Assembly: GCA_024688095.1 (NCBI GenBank)
Contig: JAILEJ010000173.1
Location: forward strand, 1 to 19,386
Source of the DNA: Butyrivibrio sp.
GTDB lineage: Bacteria > Bacillota > Clostridia > Lachnospirales > Lachnospiraceae
Direction of reading: 5' to 3'
DNA length: 19,386 nucleotides
The position numbers and the translations under genes are program-made. Shown here piece by piece: positions 1-7,197 of this stretch. The first letter of the stretch is position 1; each line of letters begins with the position of its first letter. Under the pieces are notes generated by a model. That model saw nothing but the letters and a program-made list of their open reading frames with translations. It ran no database searches and was not told the DNA's origin.

Positions 1-138
1 ACATTTGTACCTGAAACAGCAGAACTTGAAAAATATAATAATGTAAAAGAGCTATGGAGTTCAAAAGCTTTTGACAATAAACCTGAAATAAAAGAAACCA
101 TTCCATCTCATGGAGCAGTTGTTTACCTGTTTTCATAA
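1..138 (+). CDS. C-terminal end of a probable GH27 alpha-galactosidase (partial)
   Basis: Frame 1 is open from the left edge and ends at TAA 136-138, giving the last 45 residues of a protein whose start lies outside the window. The tail reads KELWSSKAF followed about 15 residues later by IPSHGAVVYLF and the stop. This resembles the last beta-strands of the C-terminal domain of GH27 alpha-galactosidases (melibiases), where a 'DLW-x-K' strand is followed by a 'P-x-HG-V-x-L' strand at the very end. If right, the enzyme would hydrolyse alpha-1,6-galactosides such as melibiose or galactomannan side chains. No catalytic residue is inside the window, so the family is inferred from the tail alone; another glycoside hydrolase with the same C-terminal beta-domain remains possible. 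A terminator follows 14 nt after the stop. Confidence 0.5.
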   Translation, partial: TFVPETAELEKYNNVKELWSSKAFDNKPEIKETIPSHGAVVYLFS

Positions 139-152
139 AACCAGATAAATAT

Positions 153-198
153 AGCCTGCAACTTATTTGAAGTTAGTAATAAGTTACAGGCTGTTTTT
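153..198. terminator. Bidirectional intrinsic terminator between convergent genes
   Basis: Arms 153-167 and 178-192 form a 15-bp stem with one C-A mismatch and a 10-nt loop. On the plus strand it is followed by GTTTTTAT. On the minus strand the flanking A-rich stretch (139-152) becomes a T-rich tail. It lies between the stop of the plus-strand glycosidase (138) and the minus-strand hydrolase stop (197-199), so it probably ends both transcripts. Confidence 0.8.
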
Positions 199-979
199 AT
201 CTGATCCATTCTTCGATTTTGTCTGCAGCTAAAATGGTCTGTTGTCTGTTTGTAATTGTAGGCTGTCCATCTCCGCTTTGAATTCCATACGAACCAAAAT
301 AGGAGTGGATTCCGCCTTCAATAATATATTCCTCTGAATCTTCCGGCCATTTTGTTTTGCTAGCTTCATAGTTTTCCAGATTTAAAACGGTATCATTGGA
401 ACCGTACATTGAAAGAAGTCTAATGTCAGAATCTGAAAAATCAGTTGTAGGGTAGGAAGCACATAATATGATTCCTTTATACGTTATGTCTGAGTCTGCC
501 TTGCCGGTAAGAATATTATTTAAATAACTGCAGGCTGCGACTCCGCCTAGAGAGTGACCAGCAAGATACCAGTCAAGATCTATAACAGAATCCACGCTGC
601 TTTTGTAATTTTTTGTAAGAACTTCACTGGCATTTACCTCTAATATGGCAAGATTTTCTGTCATTTTAGGAAGCAGACAAAGATAACCTCTTGAAGCAAG
701 CTCATACATTAAACTGTTGTAAGCTGTATATTCAACTTTTCCTCCAGGATAAAAAACTATAACTGCTCTAATATCCTGGTTTTCCGGAATAAAAACGGAA
801 CCATTACTATCTGAATAAGAATTTACTTCTGAATCCAGTAGATTTTCTACTGTGTGTACGATGCTGTTATCAGTTCTATAGTACATGGATGTGTATATTT
901 TAAATGCAATAAAGGCTACCAATATAATACAGATTATTGCTATAAAAAGCCATTTTACGAATTTTTTTATCTTAGACAT
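197..979 (-). CDS. Membrane-anchored alpha/beta hydrolase
   Basis: A 260-residue protein. Residues about 8-27 form one hydrophobic N-terminal helix after a basic MSKIKKFVKW start, so the rest probably faces the outside of the membrane. The catalytic domain is an alpha/beta hydrolase of the small dienelactone-hydrolase/abhydrolase_5 kind. A first strand with FYPGG (76-80) gives the oxyanion region, the nucleophile is Ser143 in GHSLGG, Asp196 lies in GSNDTVL, and His225 in GGIHSYFG. All three triad residues are present, so the enzyme should be active as an esterase or lipase; the substrate cannot be read from sequence. The ATG at 979 is preceded on the minus strand by GAAGGT with 6-nt spacing, which fixes the start. 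The gene is monocistronic between a good minus-strand promoter and the shared terminator at its 3' end. Confidence 0.85.
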   Translation of the reverse strand: MSKIKKFVKWLFIAIICIILVAFIAFKIYTSMYYRTDNSIVHTVENLLDSEVNSYSDSNGSVFIPENQDIRAVIVFYPGGKVEYTAYNSLMYELASRGYLCLLPKMTENLAILEVNASEVLTKNYKSSVDSVIDLDWYLAGHSLGGVAACSYLNNILTGKADSDITYKGIILCASYPTTDFSDSDIRLLSMYGSNDTVLNLENYEASKTKWPEDSEEYIIEGGIHSYFGSYGIQSGDGQPTITNRQQTILAADKIEEWIR

Positions 980-1011
980 AATTTTACCTTCAAAAAAACA
1001 TGTGTTTATAT

Positions 1012-1040
1012 AGAATAATGATTTTAAATATAGGTGTCAA
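1012..1040 (-). promoter_or_regulatory. Sigma-A-type promoter of the minus-strand hydrolase
   Basis: Read on the minus strand, TTGACA (1040-1035) is followed by a 17-nt spacer and TATTCT (1017-1012). The -35 is a perfect match and the -10 differs at two positions. The -10 ends 32 nt upstream of the hydrolase ATG at 979, leaving room for a short leader with its GAAGGT site. Confidence 0.65.
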
Positions 1041-1085
1041 GAACACTAAAATTCTTTTAATTTATTGTGTAAAATCAAAAATATA

Positions 1086-1113
1086 TTGACAGCGATTTTT
1101 TATACTGTATAAT
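1086..1113 (+). promoter_or_regulatory. Sigma-A promoter of the riboflavin operon
   Basis: Perfect consensus TTGACA (1086-1091) and TATAAT (1108-1113) with a 16-nt spacer. It lies about 70 nt upstream of the FMN riboswitch aptamer, so transcription would begin near 1120. It faces away from the hydrolase promoter, making a divergent promoter region of about 105 nt. Confidence 0.85.
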
Positions 1114-1184
1114 TTTTTAATGTAAGTATTAACTAATAAACTATAGGTTTATTAAATTAGTTAGTCTTTTTAATTTAATAATGA

Positions 1185-1292
1185 ACTTCGGGGCAGGGTG
1201 TAATTCCCTACCGGCGGTATAGTCCGCGACCCACGTTAGTGGCTGATTTGGTGTGATTCCAAAACCGACAGTATAGTCTGGATGAGAGAAGT
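1185..1292 (+). promoter_or_regulatory. FMN riboswitch (RFN element)
   Basis: The conserved RFN core is complete. It begins with ACTTCGGGGCAGGGTG, continues through TTCCCTACCGGCGGT and AGTCCGCGACCC, and ends with AAACCGACAGTATAGTCTGG and ATGAGAGAAGT. The closing P1 stem is ACTTC 1185-1189 paired with GAAGT 1288-1292. In this class, binding of flavin mononucleotide to the nascent RNA stabilises P1 and lets a downstream terminator or sequestering hairpin form. It lies directly upstream of an intrinsic terminator and the ribDEBAH genes, so it should lower riboflavin biosynthesis when FMN is plentiful. Confidence 0.97.
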
Positions 1293-1298
1293 AAGATA

Positions 1299-1318
1299 AG
1301 CATTTTATTTTAAGTGCT
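1299..1318 (+). other. Small hairpin between aptamer and terminator
   Basis: AGCATTT (1299-1305) pairs with AAGTGCT (1312-1318) around a 6-nt loop, including one G-U pair. It starts 7 nt after the aptamer P1 stem and ends 20 nt before the terminator. It may be part of the expression platform switch; I could not find a convincing antiterminator partner for the terminator's 5' arm. Confidence 0.35.
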
Positions 1319-1337
1319 AATTTGATTTTGTATTGTG

Positions 1338-1364
1338 GCTCCGGATATATTCCGGAGCTTTTTA
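1338..1364 (+). terminator. Riboswitch-controlled intrinsic terminator ahead of ribD
   Basis: GCTCCGGA (1338-1345) pairs perfectly with TCCGGAGC (1351-1358) around a 5-nt loop and is followed by TTTTTATT. Its position 45 nt past the FMN aptamer and about 200 nt before ribD identifies it as the expression platform: termination with FMN, read-through without it. Confidence 0.9.
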
Positions 1365-1545
1365 TTATGTATATGAGTAATAATGGCATAATATAATATG
1401 AATATCTTTTAAAATTTTATGGCTGATTTTAAAGCCAAATCTTTTAAATCCCCAAAGTTTAAGAATTATTTATAATAAACAATTTTTTGTTATTTTGTTC
1501 AAAAGGTTATTTAAATATACAAAGAAATATAGATTTGCTCAAAAG
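1365..1545 (+). other. AT-rich leader between riboswitch terminator and ribD
   Basis: Together with the elements above, this fills the long gap before ribD. I see no open frame with a ribosome binding site. The only structure is a weak hairpin around 1421-1438 (TGGCT paired with AGCCA, 8-nt loop) with no T-tract after it. TATAAT-like words occur (around 1392) but without a convincing -35 element. A leader of this length is longer than needed for a transcription-terminating FMN switch. Confidence 0.5.
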
Positions 1546-1558
1546 AAAAGAGGCACGT

Positions 1559-2737
1559 ATGGAAGATAAGGAATATATGGCTTTGGCAATAGAACTTGCC
1601 AAAACTGCTGAAGGAAGAACAAATCCTAATCCGCTGGTTGGTGCTGTTATTGTAAAGGATGGAAGGATTATTGGTAAAGGGTGTCATGAGAGGTACGGAG
1701 AGCTACATGCTGAGCGAAACGCAATTAAGTCGTTAAATGAGCCAGCTGAAGGAGCTACTATTTTTGTAACGCTAGAGCCTTGCTGCCATCATGGAAAGCA
1801 GCCCCCATGTACAGAGGCAATACTAGAAAGTGGAATAAAAAAAGTTGTAATAGGTTCAAGAGATCCAAATCCACTGGTTTCTGGAAAGGGAACAAAGTTT
1901 TTAAGGGAGCATGGAATAGAAGTAGTTGAAGATTTTATGAGAGAAGAATGTGATGAAATAAATCCGGTTTTTTTTCACTATATAACTAATAAAAAACCAT
2001 ATATAGCTCTAAAGTATGCAATGACAGCAGATGGTAAGATTGCTACAAAATCCGGGGATTCAAAGTGGATAACAGGGGAAGCGGCAAGAAGTTATGTACA
2101 CAGATTAAGAAATTATTATGCAGGAATTCTTGTAGGGATAGGTACAGTTCTTGCAGATGATCCAATGCTTAATTGCAGACTTGGAGAGATAAACAAGGAT
2201 GAAGAAGAGTATCGAAACCCTGTAAGGATAGTGCTTGACAGTGACCTTAGAATTCCTATGGATTCAAAGCTTGTAAAAACGGCAAAGGATATTCCGGTTA
2301 TTGTAGCATGCCTTAAAGGTGTGGATATCGATAAGAAGAAAGCACTTGAAGAAAATGGCGTTCAGATCATAGAAGTGCCGTTGGATAAGAGCATTGAAAT
2401 TAATGATGACAACTCAAGAGACATTTATGGAATTCAAAAACATAAAGAACTGGATATAAATTATCTTATGAATAAATTGGGAGATCTTCAAATAGATGGG
2501 ATATTGGTTGAAGGCGGATCAAGCGTTAATGCATCTGTTTTAAAGGCTGGGGCTGCTCAGAAGATATATATATTTGTTGGTTCAAAAGTCTTTGGAGGAG
2601 CAGGTGCACTTTCCCCTGTAGCAGATATGGATATTAGTAAGGTATCTGAAAGTGTTCAGCTTGAGAGACCGAAGGTACAAGTTTTTGAAGATGACATACT
2701 GATAGAGTACGAGGTGAAAACATGTTTACAGGCATAA
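1559..2737 (+). CDS. ribD: Bifunctional riboflavin deaminase/reductase RibD
   Basis: A 392-residue protein that deaminates the pyrimidine from GTP cyclohydrolase II and then reduces its ribosyl side chain with NADPH. The N-terminal deaminase (about 1-145) has zinc ligands His50 in HAE with the catalytic Glu52, plus Cys75 and Cys84 in PCCHHGKQPPC, and the family signature DPNPLVSGKG. The reductase domain (about 155-385) starts with YIALKYAMTADGKIA, has GDSKWITG and GIGTVLADDP, and ends with the ILVEGGSSVN and FGGAGA motifs. Both halves appear intact. The start is ATG 1559, behind AAAGAGG with 5-nt spacing. A TTG at 1487 would add 24 residues not expected in the family, and the His/Cys positions match those of the Bacillus enzyme from 1559. 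It overlaps ribE by 16 nt. Confidence 0.97.
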   Translation: MEDKEYMALAIELAKTAEGRTNPNPLVGAVIVKDGRIIGKGCHERYGELHAERNAIKSLNEPAEGATIFVTLEPCCHHGKQPPCTEAILESGIKKVVIGSRDPNPLVSGKGTKFLREHGIEVVEDFMREECDEINPVFFHYITNKKPYIALKYAMTADGKIATKSGDSKWITGEAARSYVHRLRNYYAGILVGIGTVLADDPMLNCRLGEINKDEEEYRNPVRIVLDSDLRIPMDSKLVKTAKDIPVIVACLKGVDIDKKKALEENGVQIIEVPLDKSIEINDDNSRDIYGIQKHKELDINYLMNKLGDLQIDGILVEGGSSVNASVLKAGAAQKIYIFVGSKVFGGAGALSPVADMDISKVSESVQLERPKVQVFEDDILIEYEVKTCLQA

Positions 2738-3399
2738 TAGAGGAAAAGGGCAAGGTGCAGAATATAAGCATTGCCGGTGTATCTGGAAGTATAAGGATAC
2801 AGGCTTCCAGAGTTTTGGAGGGGACAAAGACTGGAGACAGCATAGCAGTTAATGGTGTCTGTCTTACGGTGACTTCTATGTCAAATGGTGCATTTACTGC
2901 AGATGTTATGGCAGAAACTTTTCGAAGAACGAACCTGGGAAGCCTTCAAAGTGGAGATTTTGTAAATCTGGAACGGGCAATGGCAGCCGATGGAAGATTT
3001 GGCGGACATATTGTAAGTGGTCATATAGACGGGACTGGAACAATTTCAGAATTAAAAAAAGAAGGAAATGCTGTTTGGGTCAAAATAGAGGCGGATTGCA
3101 GTATTTTGAATCTCATTGTTGAAAAAGGTTCAATATGTATAGATGGAATCAGTCTTACAGTTGCATATGTTGACAGCAACTGCTTTAAGGTATCGATAAT
3201 ACCACATACCGGAGAAGAGACAACACTTCTTTCTAAGAAAGTAAATGATAAGGTTAATCTTGAAAATGATGTAGTTGCTAAATATGTAGAGAAATTATTG
3301 GGACTTTCGGCGTCAAAGGATTATGGCAACCAGATTCAGAAGAAAAAAGATGATAGCAATATTTCTATGGAATATCTCGAAAAATTTGGATTCATATAA
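2722..3399 (+). CDS. ribE: Riboflavin synthase, alpha subunit
   Basis: A 225-residue protein that dismutates two molecules of 6,7-dimethyl-8-ribityllumazine into riboflavin and the pyrimidine precursor. It consists of two repeated lumazine-binding barrels. The first begins at MFTGIIEEKG and carries NGVCLTV (44-50). The second begins near residue 95 with GGHIVSGHIDGTG and carries the matching IDGISLTV. The length is slightly above the usual 200-215 because of a polar C-terminal tail (about 195-225). ATG 2722 lies inside the end of ribD and is preceded by GAGGTG (2711-2716), so translation is probably coupled to ribD. In Bacillus this gene is called ribE; some genomes use ribC for the same enzyme. 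Confidence 0.96.
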   Translation: MFTGIIEEKGKVQNISIAGVSGSIRIQASRVLEGTKTGDSIAVNGVCLTVTSMSNGAFTADVMAETFRRTNLGSLQSGDFVNLERAMAADGRFGGHIVSGHIDGTGTISELKKEGNAVWVKIEADCSILNLIVEKGSICIDGISLTVAYVDSNCFKVSIIPHTGEETTLLSKKVNDKVNLENDVVAKYVEKLLGLSASKDYGNQIQKKKDDSNISMEYLEKFGFI

Positions 3400-3432
3400 T
3401 TTTTTTCAGAAATAAAAAAGGAGGAATTGAAG

Positions 3433-4653
3433 ATGAATGATATGAGTATAGAAAAGGCATTGGAAGATTTAAGAGAAGGAAAAATAGTGCTTGTTGTAGA
3501 TGACCCTGATAGAGAGAATGAGGGTGACTTCATCTGCGCTGCAGAGCATGCAACGGGAGAAAACATTAACTTTATGGCAAGCGTTGGAAAAGGGCTTATC
3601 TGCATGCCAATGAGTAAGGAAATTGCTGATAATCTGCAGATTCCTATGATGGTTACAGAAAATACAGATAATCACTGTACAGCTTTTACAGTTTCAATTG
3701 ATCATGTTGATACTACAACAGGTATTTCAGCATATGAAAGATCTGTTACAGCAATGAAATGCGTTGAGGAGGGGGCAGGCCCAAGGGATTTCAGGCGACC
3801 GGGCCATATGTTTCCACTTGTAGCTGTTAAGGGCGGAGTTCTTGTAAGAAATGGGCATACAGAGGCAACGGTTGATCTTATGAGACTTGCCGGATTAAAA
3901 GAATGTGGACTATGCTGCGAAATAATGCAGGATGACGGACATATGATGAGAACAACTGATTTAAGAAAGCTTGCTGAGGATCATAATATTACTTTCATCA
4001 CAATTAAAGACCTTCAGGATTATATACGAGTTCATGAAAAGCATGTAATAAGAGAGGCTGCAGTTAATCTTCCAACAGAATATGGAATTTTCAAGGCTTA
4101 TGGATATGTCAGTGATATTACTGGAGAACATCATGTGGCTTTGGTAAAAGGAGATATCGGAGATGGAAAGGATGTACTTTGCAGAGTTCATTCTGAATGC
4201 CTGACAGGAGATGTATTTGGCTCACTTAGATGTGACTGTGGCAAACAGCTTTCGGCAGCTTTAAAGCAGATAAATGATGAAGGAAGAGGAATACTTCTTT
4301 ATATGAGACAGGAAGGAAGAGGAATAGGCCTTATAAATAAGCTTAAGGCGTATGAGCTTCAAGAACAGGGATTTGATACTGTTGAAGCAAATGTAAAACT
4401 TGGCTTTGCACCTGATCTTAGAGAGTACTGGCTTGGAGCACAGATTTTAAGAGACCTGGGAGTAAAAGAGCTTAGACTTCTTACTAATAATCCAAGCAAA
4501 GTATATGGACTTGATGGACTTGGACTTAACATCAAGGAACGTGTTCCGATTGAAATAGAAGCACAGGAATATGATGAGTTTTATATGCTTACTAAAGAGC
4601 AGAAAATGGGACATATATTTATGCGCCCGACAACAAAACGAGTAACAAGATAA
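3433..4653 (+). CDS. ribBA: Bifunctional DHBP synthase / GTP cyclohydrolase II RibBA
   Basis: A 406-residue fusion carrying out both entry reactions of riboflavin synthesis. The N-terminal half (about 1-205) is 3,4-dihydroxy-2-butanone-4-phosphate synthase acting on ribulose-5-phosphate. It shows the acidic loop DDPDRENEGD (23-32), RRPGHMFPL (121-129) and HTEATVDLMRLAG (142-154). The C-terminal half is GTP cyclohydrolase II: VHSECLTGDVFGSLRCDCG (252-270) gives zinc ligands Cys256, Cys267 and Cys269, RQEGRGIGL (292-300) is the catalytic Arg loop, and LLTNNPSK lies near the end. Both sites look complete. ATG 3433 follows a perfect AGGAGG (3419-3424) with 8-nt spacing. The TTG two codons earlier lies only 2 nt after that site and is rejected. 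Confidence 0.97.
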   Translation: MNDMSIEKALEDLREGKIVLVVDDPDRENEGDFICAAEHATGENINFMASVGKGLICMPMSKEIADNLQIPMMVTENTDNHCTAFTVSIDHVDTTTGISAYERSVTAMKCVEEGAGPRDFRRPGHMFPLVAVKGGVLVRNGHTEATVDLMRLAGLKECGLCCEIMQDDGHMMRTTDLRKLAEDHNITFITIKDLQDYIRVHEKHVIREAAVNLPTEYGIFKAYGYVSDITGEHHVALVKGDIGDGKDVLCRVHSECLTGDVFGSLRCDCGKQLSAALKQINDEGRGILLYMRQEGRGIGLINKLKAYELQEQGFDTVEANVKLGFAPDLREYWLGAQILRDLGVKELRLLTNNPSKVYGLDGLGLNIKERVPIEIEAQEYDEFYMLTKEQKMGHIFMRPTTKRVTR

Positions 4654-4690
4654 TTACAAAAAATATTAATAAAGAAAAGAGGAATGAAAA

Positions 4691-5155
4691 ATGAATTTAC
4701 TTGAAGGAAAATTAGTTGCTAAAAAGGATATGAAGGTTGGAATCGTGGCATCAAGATTTAACGAGTTTATAGTTAATAAGCTTGTAGGCGGTGCGGTTGA
4801 CGGACTTGTAAGACATGGAGTAGAAGATAGCAACATAAGTACAGCATGGGTTCCAGGTGCTTTTGAAATTCCACTTATAGCTCAGAAGATGGCAGAAAGC
4901 GGAAAGTATGATGCAGTTATTGCGGTTGGCGCTGTTATAAGAGGTTCAACATCACATTATGATTATGTATGTAATGAAGTTTCAAAGGGAGTTGCTCAGG
5001 TTGGATTAAATTCAGGTGTGCCGGTAATGTTTGGCATTGTGACAACAGAAAATATTGAGCAGGCTATAGAAAGAGCTGGTACAAAAGCAGGTAATAAAGG
5101 ATATGATTGTGCACTTGGAGCTATCGAGATGGTAAATCTTATCGCAAATCTGTGA
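4691..5155 (+). CDS. ribH: 6,7-Dimethyl-8-ribityllumazine synthase (lumazine synthase)
   Basis: A 154-residue protein, the normal size for the family, that condenses the pyrimidine from RibD with 3,4-dihydroxy-2-butanone-4-phosphate from RibBA to make the substrate of riboflavin synthase. Signatures in order: VGIVASRFNEF (16-26), WVPGAFEIPL (53-62) and VGAVIRGSTSHYDYVCNE (79-96), with the catalytic His89. The C-terminus has the usual NKGYDCA and AIEMVNL elements. In many bacteria this protein forms a 60-subunit capsid around RibE. The start is supported by GAGG (4679-4682) with 8-nt spacing. It lies 37 nt after ribBA and completes the operon. Confidence 0.97.
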   Translation: MNLLEGKLVAKKDMKVGIVASRFNEFIVNKLVGGAVDGLVRHGVEDSNISTAWVPGAFEIPLIAQKMAESGKYDAVIAVGAVIRGSTSHYDYVCNEVSKGVAQVGLNSGVPVMFGIVTTENIEQAIERAGTKAGNKGYDCALGAIEMVNLIANL

Positions 5156-5216
5156 TAGAATAATAGCAGAAAATAATCCAGTATATTTAAAGCTGTTATT
5201 GATGGAGGAATTATAA

Positions 5217-5483
5217 GTGATAAGAAAGCATTTTGTCTTTACCGGACAGGTACAGGGTGTTGGCTTTAGATACAGGGCAAGATATGCTGCGCAGGGACTT
5301 GGGATTACCGGATATGTCTCAAATGAGTGGGACGGTTCAGTTTCGATGGAGGCCCAGGGAACGCAGGATTCTATCAATAGGTTACTGACAATGATAAATC
5401 AGGGATCATATATAAATATTGATAGAATTGACAGTAAGGACATTCCTGTTGTGGAGGATGAAAGAGACTTTCATGTCAGATAA
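5217..5483 (+). CDS. acyP: Acylphosphatase (GTG start)
   Basis: An 88-residue protein of typical acylphosphatase length that hydrolyses carboxyl-phosphate mixed anhydrides such as acetyl phosphate or carbamoyl phosphate. The signature loop GQVQGVGFR (10-18) ends in the catalytic Arg18. GYVSNEWDGSV (32-42) contributes the catalytic Asn36, and the fold is a short ferredoxin-like sandwich. The start is GTG 5217, set by GGAGG at 5204-5208 with 8-nt spacing; no ATG fits. It lies 61 nt after ribH without an obvious terminator between, so it is probably cotranscribed with the riboflavin genes, though no biochemical link to flavin synthesis is known to me. Confidence 0.93.
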   Translation: MIRKHFVFTGQVQGVGFRYRARYAAQGLGITGYVSNEWDGSVSMEAQGTQDSINRLLTMINQGSYINIDRIDSKDIPVVEDERDFHVR

Positions 5484-5492
5484 AATTTTCCA

Positions 5493-5521
5493 TTGGAAAA
5501 AGCGTTGCAAAATACTATAAT
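5493..5521 (+). promoter_or_regulatory. Possible promoter for the GNAT acetyltransferase gene
   Basis: TTGGAA (5493-5498), a 17-nt spacer and TATAAT (5516-5521) lie between acyP and the acetyltransferase, placing a start site about 40 nt before its ATG. The -10 is perfect and the -35 is weak. In this AT-rich background the call is tentative. Confidence 0.4.
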
Positions 5522-5566
5522 TCAATTTGATATCATAATACTGACAATAAGGTGGATTATATAAAA

Positions 5567-6082
5567 ATGGATATTAAATTACGAACAGCAACGACTGAGG
5601 ATGCAAAGGCAATACATGACATATACGGATATTATGCTGAAAATACATATGTAACTTTTACTGAAAAAAATCCATCAGTGGAGGAATATGCCAAAAGTAT
5701 TGAAGAGACTCTTGAAAAATACCCTTATATTGTTGCCTGCGATGACAATGGTAATGTTATAGGAATGGCATATGCCGGACAGATAAGACACCATGATGCA
5801 TACAGATTTTCTGTAGAGTCGACAATATATCTTTCATCAGAGACGCCTAAACATTCAGGCATTGGAAAAATCCTATACGAAGAACTTGAGAGACAGTTAA
5901 AAGATATGGGGTATAAATATATGTACGGAGTAATTACGGATGATAATTATGACAGTATAGCTTTCCATGAAGGCCTTGGCTTTGAAAAGGTAGGACACTT
6001 TACCAATATAGGATATAAATTTGGAAACTGGAAAGGAATAGTCTGGTACAGAAAGCTTATAGGTGAAATTACAGGGATGTGA
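5567..6082 (+). CDS. GNAT N-acetyltransferase, phosphinothricin acetyltransferase-like
   Basis: A 171-residue single-domain GNAT enzyme that transfers the acetyl group of acetyl-CoA to an amine. It follows the phosphinothricin/methionine-sulfoximine acetyltransferase pattern along its whole length: RTATTEDAKAIHDIY at the start, TYVTFTEKNPS (27-37), YRFSVESTIYL (79-89), the acetyl-CoA loop HSGIGKILYEEL (96-107), FHEGLGFEKVGHF (133-145) and GYKFGNWKGIVWY (149-161). In housekeeping contexts such enzymes detoxify methionine sulfoximine/sulfone or act on amino acids; the natural substrate here is unknown. ATG 5567 is preferred, with AAGGTGG (5548-5554) upstream. A GTG at 5552 overlaps that site and would add only five residues. 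A strong terminator follows. Confidence 0.85.
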   Translation: MDIKLRTATTEDAKAIHDIYGYYAENTYVTFTEKNPSVEEYAKSIEETLEKYPYIVACDDNGNVIGMAYAGQIRHHDAYRFSVESTIYLSSETPKHSGIGKILYEELERQLKDMGYKYMYGVITDDNYDSIAFHEGLGFEKVGHFTNIGYKFGNWKGIVWYRKLIGEITGM

Positions 6083-6142
6083 TTTTTAATCATTTATGTT
6101 TGTTTTGATGAAAAATATTTTATTTTCATATTAGAGGTTTTT

Positions 6143-6177
6143 AAAGGTATTTACTAAATATAGTAGATACCTTTTTT
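6143..6177 (+). terminator. Intrinsic terminator after the acetyltransferase gene
   Basis: AAAGGTATTTACT (6143-6155) pairs with AGTAGATACCTTT (6162-6174) around a 6-nt loop, with a single G-U pair, and runs into a T-tract. It should end the rib-acyP-acetyltransferase transcription unit. The A-rich 5' flank could also give some activity on the minus strand. Confidence 0.88.
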
Positions 6178-6288
6178 AAAAAAAATATGAAAGTTAACTT
6201 AATATTCATAAAATTAATATATAATAATATAAACAATAATAAATAAGTGGATTAAATTACAGAATTACAATGATTAACAGATTGATTT

Positions 6289-6316
6289 TTGATAATATTG
6301 ATTATTGTATTATAAA
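6289..6316 (+). promoter_or_regulatory. Possible promoter for the Est1E-like esterase gene
   Basis: TTGATA (6289-6294), a 16-nt spacer and TATAAA (6311-6316) sit 53 nt before ATG 6369, downstream of the terminator at 6143-6177, where a new promoter is needed. Each hexamer differs from consensus at one or two positions. Other AT-rich words nearby (for example 6220-6225) have worse spacing. Confidence 0.4.
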
Positions 6317-6368
6317 TAGAAACATTAAAAAGAATTTTACTCATAATAGTGGGATTAGGAGATTATAT

Positions 6369-7115
6369 ATGATTCAGGAATATACAGTAACTAAGGAAAA
6401 TGGTCAGAATATAAGAGGGTGTATATATTTGCCTGCAGGTAATGAGAAGCATCCACTGGTTATTTTTTCTCATGGATTTGGAGGAAACTACAGATTTCTC
6501 TGGCATCATGGAAAAGATATTATGAACGCAGGTATTGCCTGTATGTTTTTTGATTTTTGCGGAGGTGGTCCTGATAGTAACAGTGATGGAAAAATGGAGG
6601 AAATGACAGTTCTATCAGAAAGGGATGACCTAAAGGCTGTATTTGATTATGCACTTACACTTGATGGAATTGATAAGGACAACATCTTTCTCATGGGAGA
6701 AAGCCAGGGAGGCTTTGTATCAACCCTTACAGCGAGGGAGATAGAAGATAAAATAAAAGGTCTTATATTATGGTATCCAGCCTTTGTTATACCAGAAGGG
6801 GCAAGAAAAAGATGTCCTGACGGCGTGCCTGTTGATAGTGAAGTATTTGGTATGAAAATAGGAGCAATTTATAATAAGACAGCGATGGAAATAGATATAT
6901 ATGAAGGAATGGATAATTTTTCAAAGCCTGTACTAATTATTCATGGGGATAAGGATCCTGTAGTTCCTATATCATATTCTGAGAAGGCAAAGAATTTGTA
7001 TCCTGATTGCAAATATATCGTAATTGAAGGAGCTGGACATGGTTTTGACGGTGCAGATAGTGACAGAGCCAGAAATGAAAGTATCAGCTTTATGAAGGAG
7101 ATTTTAGCCAGATAA
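6369..7115 (+). CDS. Alpha/beta hydrolase, Est1E/cinnamoyl-esterase-like
   Basis: A 248-residue cytoplasmic protein without signal peptide. Order of motifs: SHGFGGN (34-40, oxyanion hole), the nucleophile Ser112 in GESQGG, LWYPAFVIPE (134-143) opening the small inserted cap, HGDKDPVVP (192-200) with Asp196, and the catalytic His224 in GAGHGF. Length and order, especially the 'HGD-x-D-VVP' block and the cap starting after 'P-A-x-x-IPE', resemble the Butyrivibrio feruloyl esterase Est1E and related cinnamoyl esterases. These cleave hydroxycinnamate esters from plant cell-wall polysaccharides. The exact substrate is inferred. ATG 6369 is set by TTAGGAGA with 7-nt spacing; an ATG at 6270 has no ribosome binding site and would add an unrelated 33 residues. 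Confidence 0.85.
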   Translation: MIQEYTVTKENGQNIRGCIYLPAGNEKHPLVIFSHGFGGNYRFLWHHGKDIMNAGIACMFFDFCGGGPDSNSDGKMEEMTVLSERDDLKAVFDYALTLDGIDKDNIFLMGESQGGFVSTLTAREIEDKIKGLILWYPAFVIPEGARKRCPDGVPVDSEVFGMKIGAIYNKTAMEIDIYEGMDNFSKPVLIIHGDKDPVVPISYSEKAKNLYPDCKYIVIEGAGHGFDGADSDRARNESISFMKEILAR

Positions 7116-7140
7116 TAATATTGACATTGAAAATAAATTT

Positions 7141-7170
7141 TTGATTTTCGATACCAATAATTATTATAAA
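7141..7170 (+). promoter_or_regulatory. Possible promoter for the GH25-led envelope gene cluster
   Basis: TTGATT (7141-7146), an 18-nt spacer and TATAAA (7165-7170) lie upstream of the muramidase ATG at 7198. A TTGACA at 7121-7126 is present too but has no -10 at a good distance. There is no terminator between the preceding esterase (stop 7115) and this point, so read-through from it is also possible. Confidence 0.35.
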
Positions 7171-7197
7171 TATCATTCTTGTTTTAATGGAGGAAAA

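Noticed and set aside
1141..1389. Minus-strand open frame of 82 codons across the riboflavin leader
   Set aside because: It is antisense to the FMN riboswitch and its terminator; the RNA structure explains the sequence, and the peptide has no family features.
1487..1558. Upstream TTG start for RibD adding 24 residues
   Set aside because: No ribosome binding site precedes it, whereas AAAGAGG precedes ATG 1559 and the zinc ligand positions match known RibD proteins from there.
5486..5500. Perfect TTTTCC-ATT-GGAAAA hairpin after acyP
   Set aside because: There is no T-tract after it on either strand and the stem is AT-rich, so it is not a terminator; it overlaps a possible promoter.
6270..6368. 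Upstream ATG extending the esterase by 33 residues
   Set aside because: The extension is AT-rich, has no ribosome binding site and covers the likely promoter; ATG 6369 has TTAGGAGA at good spacing.
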